IMG/VR virus record: IMGVR_UViG_3300049008_000030
Coordinates: 1-54,112 of that record
Reading direction: 5' to 3' (one strand)
Length of the DNA: 54,112 nt
Source of the DNA: a virus
Numbering within the stretch: the stretch's first letter is position 1; every line of letters begins with the position of its first letter. The position numbers and the translations under genes are program-made. Below, piece after piece: positions 1 through 9,943 of this stretch. The notes below the pieces were generated by a model. The model searched no databases, was not told the origin of the DNA, and saw nothing but the letters and a program-made list of their open reading frames with translations.

Positions 1-23
1 ATAATAATAGTGGATTTTTAATA

Positions 24-530
24 ATGAAAAGAACAATACATTTTAATAAAGAAACAGGTTTAGTTAACTATCTTTCAGATGATGTTAAAGAAGATTTATA
101 CATTGATGGTGGTGAGGCTAATGGTAGTATAACTATACAAGGTTATGATAATTGGGTAATAGGAGATATTTTAACTACTTTGCACTGGACTGGTAGTGAA
201 GTAGGAGTACATGCTGCTCAGCCAGATAAAGATTATGTTTGGGATAAAACTACTTTTAGTTATGTATTACCTGATAACTATTTAGATACCTTAAAAACGA
301 CAAATACAGTTGAAGTTAATAGACTTGCATGGGATAAGATAACCGTAATCTACCCACTATATAAACAGCTTAACGTAGCGAGAACATCTGAAGCGGGAGC
401 AATGAATACGTGGATAGACAGCATCAGAGCTTTGGCTCAAACAGCTAAATTAGCTATAAGCGTAGCTCCTTCTATCATTGAGATAAGAGTGGCTATCACC
501 ACCTTTACCGATAATTTACAGTTAGCTTGA
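24..530 (+). CDS. Tail-fibre-associated / fibre-assembly-like protein
   Basis: A 168-residue protein. The N-terminal two thirds are beta-rich and polar. The C-terminal third (about residues 110-165) is helical, starting at a Tyr-Pro-Leu-Tyr-Lys-Gln-Leu-Asn stretch that recalls the helical tail of phage tail-fibre assembly proteins. It sits first in the late operon, 28 bp before the portal gene. The assignment rests on that C-terminal pattern only; it could be another small virion protein. The gene upstream is outside the window. Confidence 0.45.
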   Translation: MKRTIHFNKETGLVNYLSDDVKEDLYIDGGEANGSITIQGYDNWVIGDILTTLHWTGSEVGVHAAQPDKDYVWDKTTFSYVLPDNYLDTLKTTNTVEVNRLAWDKITVIYPLYKQLNVARTSEAGAMNTWIDSIRALAQTAKLAISVAPSIIEIRVAITTFTDNLQLA

Positions 531-558
531 TCAAACTAATCCTAACAGGAAAAAAAGT

Positions 559-2718
559 ATGGAAAAATCAGAAGAACAAGAACTACAAGATAACTACTTG
601 GAAGAGTCTGAAGAGGGAAGTCAGCATAAGCCAATGGTTGACTGGAAGAATCCACCCAAAGTAGGTGATCTAAATCAAGACTACATTGATGCTAAACAAG
701 ATCATTCCATGCAACAAGCTAGGATATATCGCTGGCTAGATAACCTGAATGTGACTGGATCAGCCAGAGTAAAGAAGTTACCCGGTAGAAGTAGCCATGT
801 ACCTAAGCTAATTCGTAAGCAAGCTGAATGGCGCTATGCCTCTTTAAGCGAGCCATTCTTAAGTACTGAAGACATTTTCACAGTATCGCCGGTTACTTTT
901 GAAGATAAGAAAGGTGCAATACAGAATGAGTTGATCTTAAATAACCAGTTCAATACCAAATTATCTAAAGTAAGATTCATTGATGAGTTCGTTAGGACCG
1001 TAGTAGACGAGGGTACAGTGATTATCCGTACTGGTTGGAAGTACCGTGAGGAAGTCATTCAGATTGACGTACCTGTTTATAGTTATGAGCCTACCCAAGA
1101 TCCACAGGCTCTACAGCTACTACAGAGTGTCCACGAAGCTAGTCAGTCTGATCCACAAGCGTTTGCCAGTGTACCGGAAGAGCTTAAGCAAGCCTTGGTT
1201 ATTACGATAGCACACGGTATTCCCGTTGCTCCTATCCTGACAGGTTATAAGAAGGAAGACCAAACCAAGGTGACGGCTAATCATCCTACGGCTGATATAT
1301 GTAGGTTTAGTGACGTGGTAATAGATCCTACTTGCATGGGTGATCTGCGTAAAGCTGGTTTTGTTATTTATAGCTTCGAGACTTCTATTTCTGAACTAGA
1401 GAAAGATGGGATCTATCATAATTTGGATCGTATTACAGTATCTGATCATTCTCCGTTAATGGAGCCAGACTATATCAGTGATGTTAATACTAACTTTAGA
1501 TTCAAAGATAAACCCAGACAAAAGTTAGTGGTAAAAGAGTACTGGGGTTTCTGGGATATTCACGATACAGGTATCGTTCAACCTATCGTAGCCTCCTATG
1601 TAGGTGACACGATGATTAGGATGGAAGAGAATCCCTACCCAGATAAAGAGTTACCTTTTATCATTGTTCAGTACTTACCCGTTAAGAAATCAGTCTATGG
1701 TGAACCTGATGGTGAGTTATTAGAAGAGAACCAAAAGATTATTGGTGCTGTTACTAGAGGTATGCTTGATGTTATGGGTCGAGGTGCTAATGGACAAACA
1801 GGTATACGTAAGGATGCCTTAGACGTAGTGAATAAGCGTAAGTTTGCTAAGGGGGATGACTACGAATTTAATTCTAATGTTGATCCAAGACAAGCTTTCC
1901 ACATGCACACCTATTCAGAGATTCCACAGTCTGCTGGAACTATTCTACAGATGCAGAATGCTGAAGCAGAGTCACTGACAGGCATTAAAGCATTCTCCAA
2001 TGGCATTAGTGGGGCAGCTCTAGGAAACACCGCTACAGGCATCAGAAGTGCTTTAGATGCTTCATCTAAGCGTGAGCTAGGTATCCTGAGAAGATTGGCT
2101 GAAGGTATTACCCACATGGGTAGAAAGTTCATTAGCATGAATGCAGAGTTCTTATCTGAAGAAGAAGTGGTTAGGGTTTCTAATGCGGAGTTTGTTCCGG
2201 TTAGAAGAGATGATCTTTCTGGTGACTTTGATTTGAAATTATCTATTAGCACTGCTGAAGAAGATAACCATAAAGCAGAAGAACTGTCTTTCTTGTTACA
2301 GACGACTGCACAGTCTAGTGATCCTGAAGAAGTTAGAATGATTCGTGCAGAGATTGCTAGATTAAGAAAGATGCCTGACTTGGCTAAACGTATTGAAGAG
2401 TATCAACCCAAAAAAGATCCATTAGCAGAGAAGGAAGCTGAGTTAAGGATTCAATTATTAGAGGCACAGGTACAGACTGAGAGAGCTAAAACACAAAGTC
2501 ATGGTGCTACTGCTGTATTGGATCAAGCTAGGGCTGCAACTGAGCAAGCTAAAGTAAGGCATTATAATAGTTCTTCTGATCTTAAAGACTTAGAGTTTGT
2601 AGAAACCGATACCGGCACTACACAAGAACGTAAGTTACAACAGTCAGGCGCACAAGCAAGAAGTAATATGGATCTGGAAATGCTTAAGCATCACTTGGGT
2701 CAGAAGACTACTGCATAA
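559..2718 (+). CDS. Portal protein (N4 gp59-like)
   Basis: A 719-residue protein, close to the roughly 760 residues of the N4 portal. It would form the dodecameric ring at the capsid vertex through which DNA is packaged and ejected. Order and size fit: it precedes a small protein, the acidic scaffold and the capsid gene, as in N4. The last 130 residues are a long charged/alanine-rich coiled coil (about 600-690), typical of portal C-termini. A good Shine-Dalgarno (aggaaa) precedes the ATG. Function is by synteny and overall sequence character; no enzymatic motif is expected. Confidence 0.85.
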   Translation: MEKSEEQELQDNYLEESEEGSQHKPMVDWKNPPKVGDLNQDYIDAKQDHSMQQARIYRWLDNLNVTGSARVKKLPGRSSHVPKLIRKQAEWRYASLSEPFLSTEDIFTVSPVTFEDKKGAIQNELILNNQFNTKLSKVRFIDEFVRTVVDEGTVIIRTGWKYREEVIQIDVPVYSYEPTQDPQALQLLQSVHEASQSDPQAFASVPEELKQALVITIAHGIPVAPILTGYKKEDQTKVTANHPTADICRFSDVVIDPTCMGDLRKAGFVIYSFETSISELEKDGIYHNLDRITVSDHSPLMEPDYISDVNTNFRFKDKPRQKLVVKEYWGFWDIHDTGIVQPIVASYVGDTMIRMEENPYPDKELPFIIVQYLPVKKSVYGEPDGELLEENQKIIGAVTRGMLDVMGRGANGQTGIRKDALDVVNKRKFAKGDDYEFNSNVDPRQAFHMHTYSEIPQSAGTILQMQNAEAESLTGIKAFSNGISGAALGNTATGIRSALDASSKRELGILRRLAEGITHMGRKFISMNAEFLSEEEVVRVSNAEFVPVRRDDLSGDFDLKLSISTAEEDNHKAEELSFLLQTTAQSSDPEEVRMIRAEIARLRKMPDLAKRIEEYQPKKDPLAEKEAELRIQLLEAQVQTERAKTQSHGATAVLDQARAATEQAKVRHYNSSSDLKDLEFVETDTGTTQERKLQQSGAQARSNMDLEMLKHHLGQKTTA

Positions 2719-2851
2719 GTATATGTAAGACTATACTTATATAGTATAGAAGTGTATTATACCGTCTAGGTCAGCTGAGTTTGGCTGTTAGATACTTTTA
2801 ATCATCTCAGTAACTTCCAAGTAAGTTACGAGGACACAAGCGAGGATAGTC
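2719..2851 (+). promoter_or_regulatory. Portal-gp58 intergenic region with two stem-loops
   Basis: This 133-bp gap lacks an ORF. It contains a 7-bp stem with a 5-nt loop at 2731-2749 (CTATACT...AGTATAG) and a second 7-bp stem with a 6-nt loop at 2810-2829 (GTAACTT...AAGTTAC), just before the next gene's start. Neither is followed by a T-run, so they are more likely processing, attenuation or promoter structures than terminators. Confidence 0.35.
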
Positions 2852-3184
2852 ATGTCACACATTGAAGAAGTAGAAATTGGTATTGAGCAAGCTAGAGCAA
2901 TGATTTCTAGGGCAACTGCGTTAGCTAATCTGTTTAGCAATAAGGATTTTAAATTGGTTATTACAGAAGGCTACTTAAAAGAAGAAGCCGTTAGACTGGT
3001 ATTGCTAAAAGCTGATCCAAGTACATCTAGTGAAGAAATGCAAGATAGCATTGCTGATGGTATTACTGCTATTGGCCACTTCAATCAGTATTTAAGAACC
3101 ATACAAGCACTAGGAAGTATGGCTGCTAAGTCTCTTGGTGAATACGAAGACTTACGTACTGAACTATTAGACGAGGGTGAGTAA
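2852..3184 (+). CDS. Small head-region protein (N4 gp58 position)
   Basis: A 110-residue, mainly helical protein lying between the portal and scaffold genes. Its stop codon overlaps the next start (TAATG at 3182-3186), indicating translational coupling to the scaffold. No recognisable domain. A small gene at this place is found in N4-like phages; a capsid-assembly or decoration role is only inferred. Confidence 0.6.
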   Translation: MSHIEEVEIGIEQARAMISRATALANLFSNKDFKLVITEGYLKEEAVRLVLLKADPSTSSEEMQDSIADGITAIGHFNQYLRTIQALGSMAAKSLGEYEDLRTELLDEGE

Positions 3185-4272
3185 TGGCTTTAGATACTGA
3201 AGTACAAGCTGATGACTTAGATTATCTATCTATGTCCGATGATGACTTAGGGGAGTATCCAGAAGATACCCTAGCCCAAGAAGCTGATGAAGCTGAGATT
3301 GGTTTTACTGGTGAAGTTGAAGTAGCAGGAGCAAGGCCTGCTACAGACGAAGAGACTGAAGCTGCTGCTGAAGTAGATGGAGATTCTGTAGAAGGTCCTG
3401 AAGAGGAGTCTGAAGAAGAAGGGGATGACGAAGCAGAAGAGTCCTCAGAGTCTACAGAGTTAGACTTTGCAGAAGAGTTTAAGAAACTTACCGCACCATT
3501 TAAAGCTAATGGTAAGAACATGCAGATCAACACTGTTGATGAAGCTAGAACCTTGATGATGATGGGTGCTAACTACAACAAGAAGATGGCCGGTTTAAAA
3601 CCGTCTCTGCGTATCTTAAAGACGCTGGAGAACAACGGTCTTCTTGATGAAGACAAATTAAATTACTTGATTGACCTCGATAAAAAAGATCCTGGTGCAA
3701 TCAATAAACTAATGAAGGACAGTGGTATTAATCCACTGGACTTAGAAGAAGACGGTGCTAGTGCTTATAAGCCCAAAGCTTACAATGCTACCAATAGAGA
3801 AGTGGAACTTGATTCTGTACTCGATGACATTCGAGATACACCTACATTTAAAGACACTATTGATATTGTTGGTAATAAGTGGGACGACAGTAGCAGGAGG
3901 GTTTTAGTAGAAAACCCGTCTATCATTAAAGTGATCAATGATCATGTCTCGGCAGGGATATTTGAGCAAATCACAACTAAGATAGAAAAAGAAAGAATGC
4001 TAGGAAAACTGAATGGTGTATCTGACATTGAAGCCTATAAACAAATAGGTGACTTAATGCAGTCTGCGGGTGAGTTTAATGCTAAGAAAGCAGAGGTAGT
4101 ACTCCCAACTATTCAGGCTACGCCTGTACAGAAGGCTTCAAATATTGATAAGAAACGGGCAGCAGCCTCCACTGTTAAGACGGGTAGATCACCTAAGTCT
4201 AATCAAGAGTTTAATCCCTTGGCTTTGTCTGATGAAGAGTTCGCTAAATTATCTGAGAGTAATTTCTCTTAG
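3184..4272 (+). CDS. Acidic scaffold-like protein (N4 gp57 position)
   Basis: A 362-residue protein with an extremely acidic first third (about residues 1-100, rich in Glu/Asp/Ser/Ala) followed by a helical middle and a basic patch near residues 330-345. This composition and the place immediately before the capsid gene are typical of internal scaffolding proteins. The repetitive GAA/GAG/TCT codons of the acidic part also create a long spurious antisense ORF. Scaffold function is inferred from order and composition. Confidence 0.65.
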   Translation: MALDTEVQADDLDYLSMSDDDLGEYPEDTLAQEADEAEIGFTGEVEVAGARPATDEETEAAAEVDGDSVEGPEEESEEEGDDEAEESSESTELDFAEEFKKLTAPFKANGKNMQINTVDEARTLMMMGANYNKKMAGLKPSLRILKTLENNGLLDEDKLNYLIDLDKKDPGAINKLMKDSGINPLDLEEDGASAYKPKAYNATNREVELDSVLDDIRDTPTFKDTIDIVGNKWDDSSRRVLVENPSIIKVINDHVSAGIFEQITTKIEKERMLGKLNGVSDIEAYKQIGDLMQSAGEFNAKKAEVVLPTIQATPVQKASNIDKKRAAASTVKTGRSPKSNQEFNPLALSDEEFAKLSESNFS

Positions 4273-4303
4273 ACCATGCAAATTTATTTAGGAATGATAT
4301 AAC

Positions 4304-5779
4304 ATGCCTTTAACTTATAATGCACCCGTAACAGGTGCGCAGACTGGTACACCTTCTACTGTTGGTACGCAAATTCGTACTGATTTTTATCAAAAGAAAG
4401 CGTTAATTGAAGCACGTAAATTACAGTTCTTCGGTCAGTTGGCTGATGTGACTGCTATGCCCAAGAATATGGGGAAGACTATTAAGCTTTTCCATTACTT
4501 ACCTATGCTCGATGATGCCAACATCAATGATCAAGGTATTGACGCTGCGGGTCTTAGTGTTGCTAATGAAGTAACTATTACCGTGAGTGGTCCTAATGTT
4601 AATGGTGATGCAGGTAAAGGTTCACCTATCTACTTCGCAGGTACTGGCACTGATGCTGCTACTGCTTTGACTGCTGCTCAAGCTCTTGTTGTTGCATGGG
4701 CATTGAAAGCTAAAACAGTGGGTGGTTTAGGTCTAACTGCTGGAACAACTTATGCTGTGTTATCTGTTACAGGTGCTACTACTGTTTCTGCTTATGCACT
4801 AGGCTACCGCTTTGTAGCAGGTACTGCTGTTAATAGTACAGGTAACTTGTATGGATCATCTAAAGACGTTGGAATCATCACAGGTAAGTTACCTCTGATT
4901 GGTGAGTCAGGTGGACGTGTAAACCGTGTTGGCTTTAAACGTGTTTCTATTGAAGCTACTTTACAAAAAATGGGTTTCTTTGATGAGTATACTCAAGACT
5001 CTTTAGACTTTGATACTGATTCTGAATTGTCTATGCACATCAACCGTGAGATGCTGAATGGCGCTCAAGAGTTGACTGAAGATGCTTTACAGATTGATTT
5101 ATTAAATGCTGCGGGTGTTATTCGTTACGGTGGTATTGCTACGTCTACGGCTACAATTTCTGGAGAAACAACCCTAGGTACTTCTGTATCAACGATTAGC
5201 TATAACGACTTAATGCGTTTGGAAATTGACTTAGACAACAACCGTTGCCCTAAAGCGACTACGATTATCTCTGGTACTCGTATGGTTGATACTAAAACTG
5301 TTCCTGCTACACGTTATATGTACGTTGGCTCTGAATTGGTTCCAATGATTAAGTCTATGGTTGACCCGTTCAATCAACAAGCCTTCATTCCATCACATAA
5401 ATATGCTGATGCAGGTAACGTAGTTAACGGTGAGATCGGTAAACTAAGTGGTTTCACTATCATCGTAGTTCCTGAAATGCTGCGGTGGGAAGGTGCTGGT
5501 GCTACAGTAGTTTCTAACGCTGGCTACCGTGAATCTTCTGGTAAGTACGATGTATATCCAATGCTGGTTGTTGGTAGTGGATCATTTACTACTGTTGGTT
5601 TCCAAACTGATGGTAAATCTGTGAAGTTTACAATCTACAACAAGAAACCTGGTGAAGGTAATGCAACTACAGCTGATCCTTATGGTGAAACTGGTTTCAT
5701 GTCTATCAAGTGGTTCTATGCAACTATGATCTTGCGTCCTGAGCGTATTGCTCTGATCAAGACCCTAGCTAAATGGTAA
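4304..5779 (+). CDS. Major capsid protein (N4 gp56-like) with inserted domain
   Basis: A 491-residue HK97-fold-type major capsid protein of the N4 group. The MPLTYNAP start, the conserved Met-Pro-Lys-Asn-Met-Gly-Lys segment (about residue 50) and the Gly-Gly-Arg-Val-Asn-Arg-Val-Gly-Phe segment (about 205) are family-like. It is about 90 residues longer than N4 gp56; the excess is an Ala/Thr/Gly-rich block at about residues 95-185 that looks like an inserted surface domain. A strong terminator follows directly, fitting a highly expressed gene. The start has the upstream AGGAATGATATAAC leader. Confidence 0.9.
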   Translation: MPLTYNAPVTGAQTGTPSTVGTQIRTDFYQKKALIEARKLQFFGQLADVTAMPKNMGKTIKLFHYLPMLDDANINDQGIDAAGLSVANEVTITVSGPNVNGDAGKGSPIYFAGTGTDAATALTAAQALVVAWALKAKTVGGLGLTAGTTYAVLSVTGATTVSAYALGYRFVAGTAVNSTGNLYGSSKDVGIITGKLPLIGESGGRVNRVGFKRVSIEATLQKMGFFDEYTQDSLDFDTDSELSMHINREMLNGAQELTEDALQIDLLNAAGVIRYGGIATSTATISGETTLGTSVSTISYNDLMRLEIDLDNNRCPKATTIISGTRMVDTKTVPATRYMYVGSELVPMIKSMVDPFNQQAFIPSHKYADAGNVVNGEIGKLSGFTIIVVPEMLRWEGAGATVVSNAGYRESSGKYDVYPMLVVGSGSFTTVGFQTDGKSVKFTIYNKKPGEGNATTADPYGETGFMSIKWFYATMILRPERIALIKTLAKW

Positions 5780-5796
5780 TTAAGTAAGTCTATTAG

Positions 5797-5827
5797 CCCC
5801 TCAACCTAACCGTTGGGGGGTTATTTT
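5797..5827 (+). terminator. Rho-independent terminator after the capsid gene
   Basis: A 9-bp stem CCCCTCAAC/GTTGGGGGG (one T-G wobble) with a 6-nt loop is followed by TTATTTTT. It lies 17 bp after the capsid stop and probably sets the high capsid mRNA level relative to downstream genes. Confidence 0.85.
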
Positions 5828-5913
5828 TACTGTTCCAAGCACAGTAAGCACTTACCTATATTAAATACTATTCCCGTAATTTGCCTGATGAAAATTAACC
5901 TAAGAGAAATACT

Positions 5914-6489
5914 ATGTTTGAAGTAAACCAAGAAGAATTATTTGAAGATGCTCCGAAAGATGAGCTTACCTTATTAAAAGAACGTGCCACCCTTATGGGC
6001 ATCCAATATCATCCTAGTATCGGTTTGGATAAGCTTAGAGAAAAGGTTACGTCTGCTCTTAAAGAGCCTGCTGCAATAGAAGGAGTATTAGTAGAAGCGG
6101 TACAGGAAGTACAAGAAACCGAAGCTCAAGTCCATGCACGTTATCGTAAAGAGGCTTCTGCTTTAATCCGCGTTAGGCTTACCTGTATGAACCCTGCCAA
6201 ACAAAGTTGGGAAGGTGAAATCTTTACAGTAAGTAACAGTGTCATTGGGACCATGAAGAAGTTCATCCCTTTTCATGCAGAAGAGGGTTGGCATATTCCT
6301 CAAGCTCTGCTGAATATGATTCAGGAAAGACAGTACCAAGCTCCCTATACGGAGAGAGGTTCTAAAGGCCAAGAGGTGCGTAAGTTTAAGTTAGTTAAAG
6401 AATTTTCTATTGAAATCTTACCTAACTTGACAGCCAGCGAATTAAAAGACTTGGCTAACCAACAAGCTATTGCTAACCGTATAGGGTAA
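5914..6489 (+). CDS. HeH/LEM-domain structural-region protein (N4 gp55 position)
   Basis: A 191-residue protein. Residues about 16-50 (DELTLLKERATLMGIQYHPS and following) form a helix-extended-helix/LEM-type motif often found at the N-terminus of phage head proteins. The rest is mixed alpha/beta. It starts 87 bp after the capsid terminator and precedes the repeat protein by 8 bp. The role is unknown; N4 has a protein of unknown function in this position. Confidence 0.65.
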   Translation: MFEVNQEELFEDAPKDELTLLKERATLMGIQYHPSIGLDKLREKVTSALKEPAAIEGVLVEAVQEVQETEAQVHARYRKEASALIRVRLTCMNPAKQSWEGEIFTVSNSVIGTMKKFIPFHAEEGWHIPQALLNMIQERQYQAPYTERGSKGQEVRKFKLVKEFSIEILPNLTASELKDLANQQAIANRIG

Positions 6490-6497
6490 TTAATAAT

Positions 6498-7454
6498 ATG
6501 ACAGCCATAAGCATTACTGAAGTTACAGAAGGCTCTATACAAGGTACAGGAGCCTTTGATAAGATCATGTCTGCTATGCAGATTAGACTTGAAGAAGAGT
6601 TTAGTCAGGGTAGGATTACCGGAGATGACTATGCCAATGTGTATCTAGGAGCCATGACTGCCAGTATGCAACAGGCTGTCGCTTTTTGTTTGGGTAGGCA
6701 GCAGTCTGATGCACAGGCGGAACTTACTAGGGCTACTACCTGCAATACTATTGCTGAGAGCCTAAATATCCCTAAACAAGGTGCTTTACTAGATGCACAA
6801 ACCCTAAATACGATAAAACAAGTTGAGATTGCTACGGCTGAGATTGCGATTAAAACCCAACAAGTATTAGAATCTATTGAAAATGTTTCTATTGCCCGTG
6901 CCAAGTTAGTTAATATTCCTAAAGAGGGATCTTTGCTTGATGCACAAGTATCTAACGCAACTAAACAAGGTTTACTGGTAGATGTACAGAAGGCAGAGGT
7001 AGCTGCTCAGACTTTAGGTATTAACGCTGACATATTGAATAAACCAAAGCAAGGTGCTTTACTGGATCAACAAGTTGTTACTGCTCAAGCTGATGCTATT
7101 AATAAGGTTAGAGAAGGCGCAGTACTGGATAGACAAGCCGATAAGATCCATGCTGAAGAACTATTGCTTAGACATAAAACGATTACTGAGAATGCTCAGT
7201 ATGGTGATAATGTGACAGACATCGTTGGCGTAACTATCCCTGTAACAGGTGTAGTAGGTAAGCAGAAGCTGCTGTATAAAGCACAGACAGATGGTTTCGC
7301 TAGGGATGCTGAACAGAAGCTGGCTAAGATCATGGCTGATACTTGGAACATCCGAAGATCTACTGACAGTGGGTTAACTACTGCGGGTACAGGCTTAGAA
7401 GATACCAGCATTCAGTCTGTAATTGTTAAAGCCAAGTCAGGCATAGGGATTTAG
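6498..7454 (+). CDS. Repeat-containing virion protein (N4 gp54 position)
   Basis: A 318-residue protein whose middle (about residues 85-215) carries at least five imperfect copies of Pro-Lys-Gln-Gly-Ala-Leu-Leu-Asp-Ala-Gln separated by 15-35 residues of helix, suggesting a regular coiled or solenoid rod. The same Lys-Gly-(x)-Leu-Asp-x-Gln motif recurs once in the 396-residue protein at 9944. It overlaps no neighbour and is 4 bp from the next gene. A structural or DNA-ejection role is inferred from order. Confidence 0.7.
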   Translation: MTAISITEVTEGSIQGTGAFDKIMSAMQIRLEEEFSQGRITGDDYANVYLGAMTASMQQAVAFCLGRQQSDAQAELTRATTCNTIAESLNIPKQGALLDAQTLNTIKQVEIATAEIAIKTQQVLESIENVSIARAKLVNIPKEGSLLDAQVSNATKQGLLVDVQKAEVAAQTLGINADILNKPKQGALLDQQVVTAQADAINKVREGAVLDRQADKIHAEELLLRHKTITENAQYGDNVTDIVGVTIPVTGVVGKQKLLYKAQTDGFARDAEQKLAKIMADTWNIRRSTDSGLTTAGTGLEDTSIQSVIVKAKSGIGI

Positions 7455-7458
7455 AGTT

Positions 7459-9360
7459 ATGGGGTGGTTTGATGATACTATTACTTATTCAGGTGATATA
7501 TATATTACCCACCTTATTGATAAGCTGCCTGAGAACCCTGTTAAAGCGGCAGTGCGTGAGGCTATACAGAATGACTATGAGATAGTTGATGCTGTATCCT
7601 CTGCTAGACAAAGCACTATGGGAGCTAAGGTCCTGGCTTACTACGATTTTGTAAAAGCTGAATCTATAAAAGTTAACCCTACCTTGCATCTTCCTATATG
7701 CGATTTTCCTTCGCAGTTAGGTGATGTACTACCTATTATTACGATAAGGGAGGATAGAAACAATATACTTAGTAGTGGTATGGCTTCTACGATAGAGGCT
7801 ACTACTAAGGCTCTAAGCAAAATAAATCTGAACTTAACTAGCGTTTCAAATGCGGTAAGTAGGGGCGGTGGAACGGTAAATGATGTTCATGTAATGTTTG
7901 CTGCTAATGTTTATTCTGATACAGATGGGACGGCTGAGTACTTCTTTAGATTATTTAATAAATTGTACGATCCTGTTTACGATGAGCAATGGTGGATGGG
8001 TTTTAAAGCTGTTAAGGCTACTGATTCTTTTGATGCTGCTGCGGCTGTTATAGCAGCTATGAAGGCTGTAGATGCTGCAATAGCTTCTGGAGCTGTTGCT
8101 ACTACTATAGATAGCTTAAGCTTGGATCTAGCTGCTAAGAGAAGCTCTCTTAGTACTATTGTTAGGTCTGTTGATCCTAAAGTAACAACTTGGAACTCTA
8201 ATAATTCTCCTTTGTCTCAAGGATATAAAACATACTACGTTACTAATGGTGGTGAGTACACACAGAACTTTAGTTACTTAACAGTATCAAAAGAAGTTAC
8301 CTTGGGAGTTATTGGGCCAGTAGGGCATTATGTAAAAACCCTTAGAGGTTATAATGCTACTTCTTCTACGGACACTACAAATCTGATTACATTAGATGGC
8401 ACACTACAGCATAATTTCGATTCTGTTTCGGTGTCCAAACAAATAACGCCTACGGTGTATGAAACGTATGCTATGTATGGTATGTCTACGCGCAACCAAA
8501 TTAGGTTTGATGACGGCTCTATGAAATATTTAGCGCATAGTGTTAGCGAAGGTTCTTATGCTACTTTTATAGTTCCATTGTTTACAAACATAACAAAAGA
8601 AATGAGCGATTTTAGTGAAGAGAAGTTTCTTTCCGATAGCTTAATTTTGTATGTGCAGACAGTATCTGAGGAAAAAAGAAAATGGTATCAGTCTTCTTGG
8701 TTCATGTGGCTAGTCATGATTGTAATAATCATTATCATAACAATAGTTACTTGGGGAAGTTGTACTATACAGGCTATTTTACTAGCAGAAGGGTTTATGG
8801 CTGCTGTATATGCAACAGTAATTTCTGTAGCTATAGATATAATTTCAGGTATTGCTCTTTCTTATATCATAAAGGGTGTTATCGCTATCTTAACACCCCT
8901 GATAGGGGCAAAAGCGGCTACTGCACTAACTTTGGTAGCTGTCATAGCTATAACGCTTTATACAGGTTATGGTGATGCTAAGTCTTTGGCTGATCTACCT
9001 TGGGCGGAGGTACTACTGAAAACGAGTGCATCTGTTATAGATATAGCGTCTAGTGTAATGCAGGTTGAAAATAAAGAAGAGCTTTTAAAACTAACTGCTG
9101 AAATAACAGGGTTTGCTTTCTACTCTGATATGGTTAATAAAGAGTTAAAAAAAGGCTGGGATTTACTAGACAGTTCAATAGATAACCTACTGTACAGTAC
9201 AGTCAATTCTGTGCTTCTCGTTAAAGAAACTCCTGATGATTTTTATCAACGGACTATACATCAAGGTAATGTGGGTATGCTGGGCATAAGTGCAGTATCT
9301 GACTATACCCAGAATAAATTAGTACTACCTAAAGAATTTCCTTCTTACCTTACGGCGTAA
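7459..9360 (+). CDS. Membrane-spanning putative DNA-ejection protein (N4 gp53 position)
   Basis: A 633-residue protein with a beta-rich N-terminal two thirds and a hydrophobic block at about residues 413-510 containing three or four likely transmembrane helices (WFMWLVMIVIIIIITIV is the first). Late virion proteins with such segments in short-tailed phages commonly enter the host envelope during ejection. No enzyme motif was seen. The shadow ORF at 8682-8975 is inside this gene and is not real. Confidence 0.7.
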   Translation: MGWFDDTITYSGDIYITHLIDKLPENPVKAAVREAIQNDYEIVDAVSSARQSTMGAKVLAYYDFVKAESIKVNPTLHLPICDFPSQLGDVLPIITIREDRNNILSSGMASTIEATTKALSKINLNLTSVSNAVSRGGGTVNDVHVMFAANVYSDTDGTAEYFFRLFNKLYDPVYDEQWWMGFKAVKATDSFDAAAAVIAAMKAVDAAIASGAVATTIDSLSLDLAAKRSSLSTIVRSVDPKVTTWNSNNSPLSQGYKTYYVTNGGEYTQNFSYLTVSKEVTLGVIGPVGHYVKTLRGYNATSSTDTTNLITLDGTLQHNFDSVSVSKQITPTVYETYAMYGMSTRNQIRFDDGSMKYLAHSVSEGSYATFIVPLFTNITKEMSDFSEEKFLSDSLILYVQTVSEEKRKWYQSSWFMWLVMIVIIIIITIVTWGSCTIQAILLAEGFMAAVYATVISVAIDIISGIALSYIIKGVIAILTPLIGAKAATALTLVAVIAITLYTGYGDAKSLADLPWAEVLLKTSASVIDIASSVMQVENKEELLKLTAEITGFAFYSDMVNKELKKGWDLLDSSIDNLLYSTVNSVLLVKETPDDFYQRTIHQGNVGMLGISAVSDYTQNKLVLPKEFPSYLTA

Positions 9361-9430
9361 ATAATATGGCTACGCTACTACAAACTAAAGAACTTACTAC
9401 ATTACTACTTAACATAGGATAAAAAATATT

Positions 9431-9934
9431 ATGGGACAATCTATCTGGGATAGTTTAGGTAACTTTAAAACTAACAACTATGACTCTTTCGGGGCTGGTA
9501 CATTAGGTTCTTCGGCAGGGCAGGGTGGTATCGGTGGTCTTAATACTTTCGGTAGCGGTTATCTTAAATCACCACTATCGGAAAATCCAGAGGGTTTCGG
9601 TACGTTTGGTTTGAATAGTGCAGGTGGACCACCAGCAAAGGGTTTTGATACCCTTGGCTGGTTTGGGGCTGGCGCTCAAGGTCTATCAGCATTGGGTTCC
9701 TTACTACAAGCCTATAATGGCTCTAAGCAAGTAAAACTAGGTAGAGATAGTTTTAATTTTCAAAAGAGTGCTTATAATCAAGACTCCGCTAACCAAGCAA
9801 AGATGGTCAACTCTGAGTTGCAAGACAGACAGCAATCCAGAATATCCAGTACTGGTAATAACAATGCAAATGGTGTGTATGATTCTCTTGGATCATACAT
9901 GGATCGAAACAGAGTAACAGTAAACCCAATCTAA
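9431..9934 (+). CDS. Gly-rich internal virion protein (N4 gp52 position)
   Basis: A 167-residue protein. The first 70 residues are Gly/Ser/Phe-rich with repeated Gly-Thr-Phe-Gly and Gly-Ser-Gly motifs; the second half is a polar helix rich in Gln/Asn. In N4 the two proteins just before vRNAP (gp52, gp51) are co-ejected with it, so a virion/ejection role is inferred. Separated from the preceding gene by 70 bp without an ORF. Confidence 0.65.
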   Translation: MGQSIWDSLGNFKTNNYDSFGAGTLGSSAGQGGIGGLNTFGSGYLKSPLSENPEGFGTFGLNSAGGPPAKGFDTLGWFGAGAQGLSALGSLLQAYNGSKQVKLGRDSFNFQKSAYNQDSANQAKMVNSELQDRQQSRISSTGNNNANGVYDSLGSYMDRNRVTVNPI

Positions 9935-9943
9935 GGAACTATT

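Noticed and set aside
8682-8975. 97-residue ORF within the membrane protein gene
   Set aside because: Alternate frame of the transmembrane coding region; Cys/His/Tyr-rich nonsense composition.
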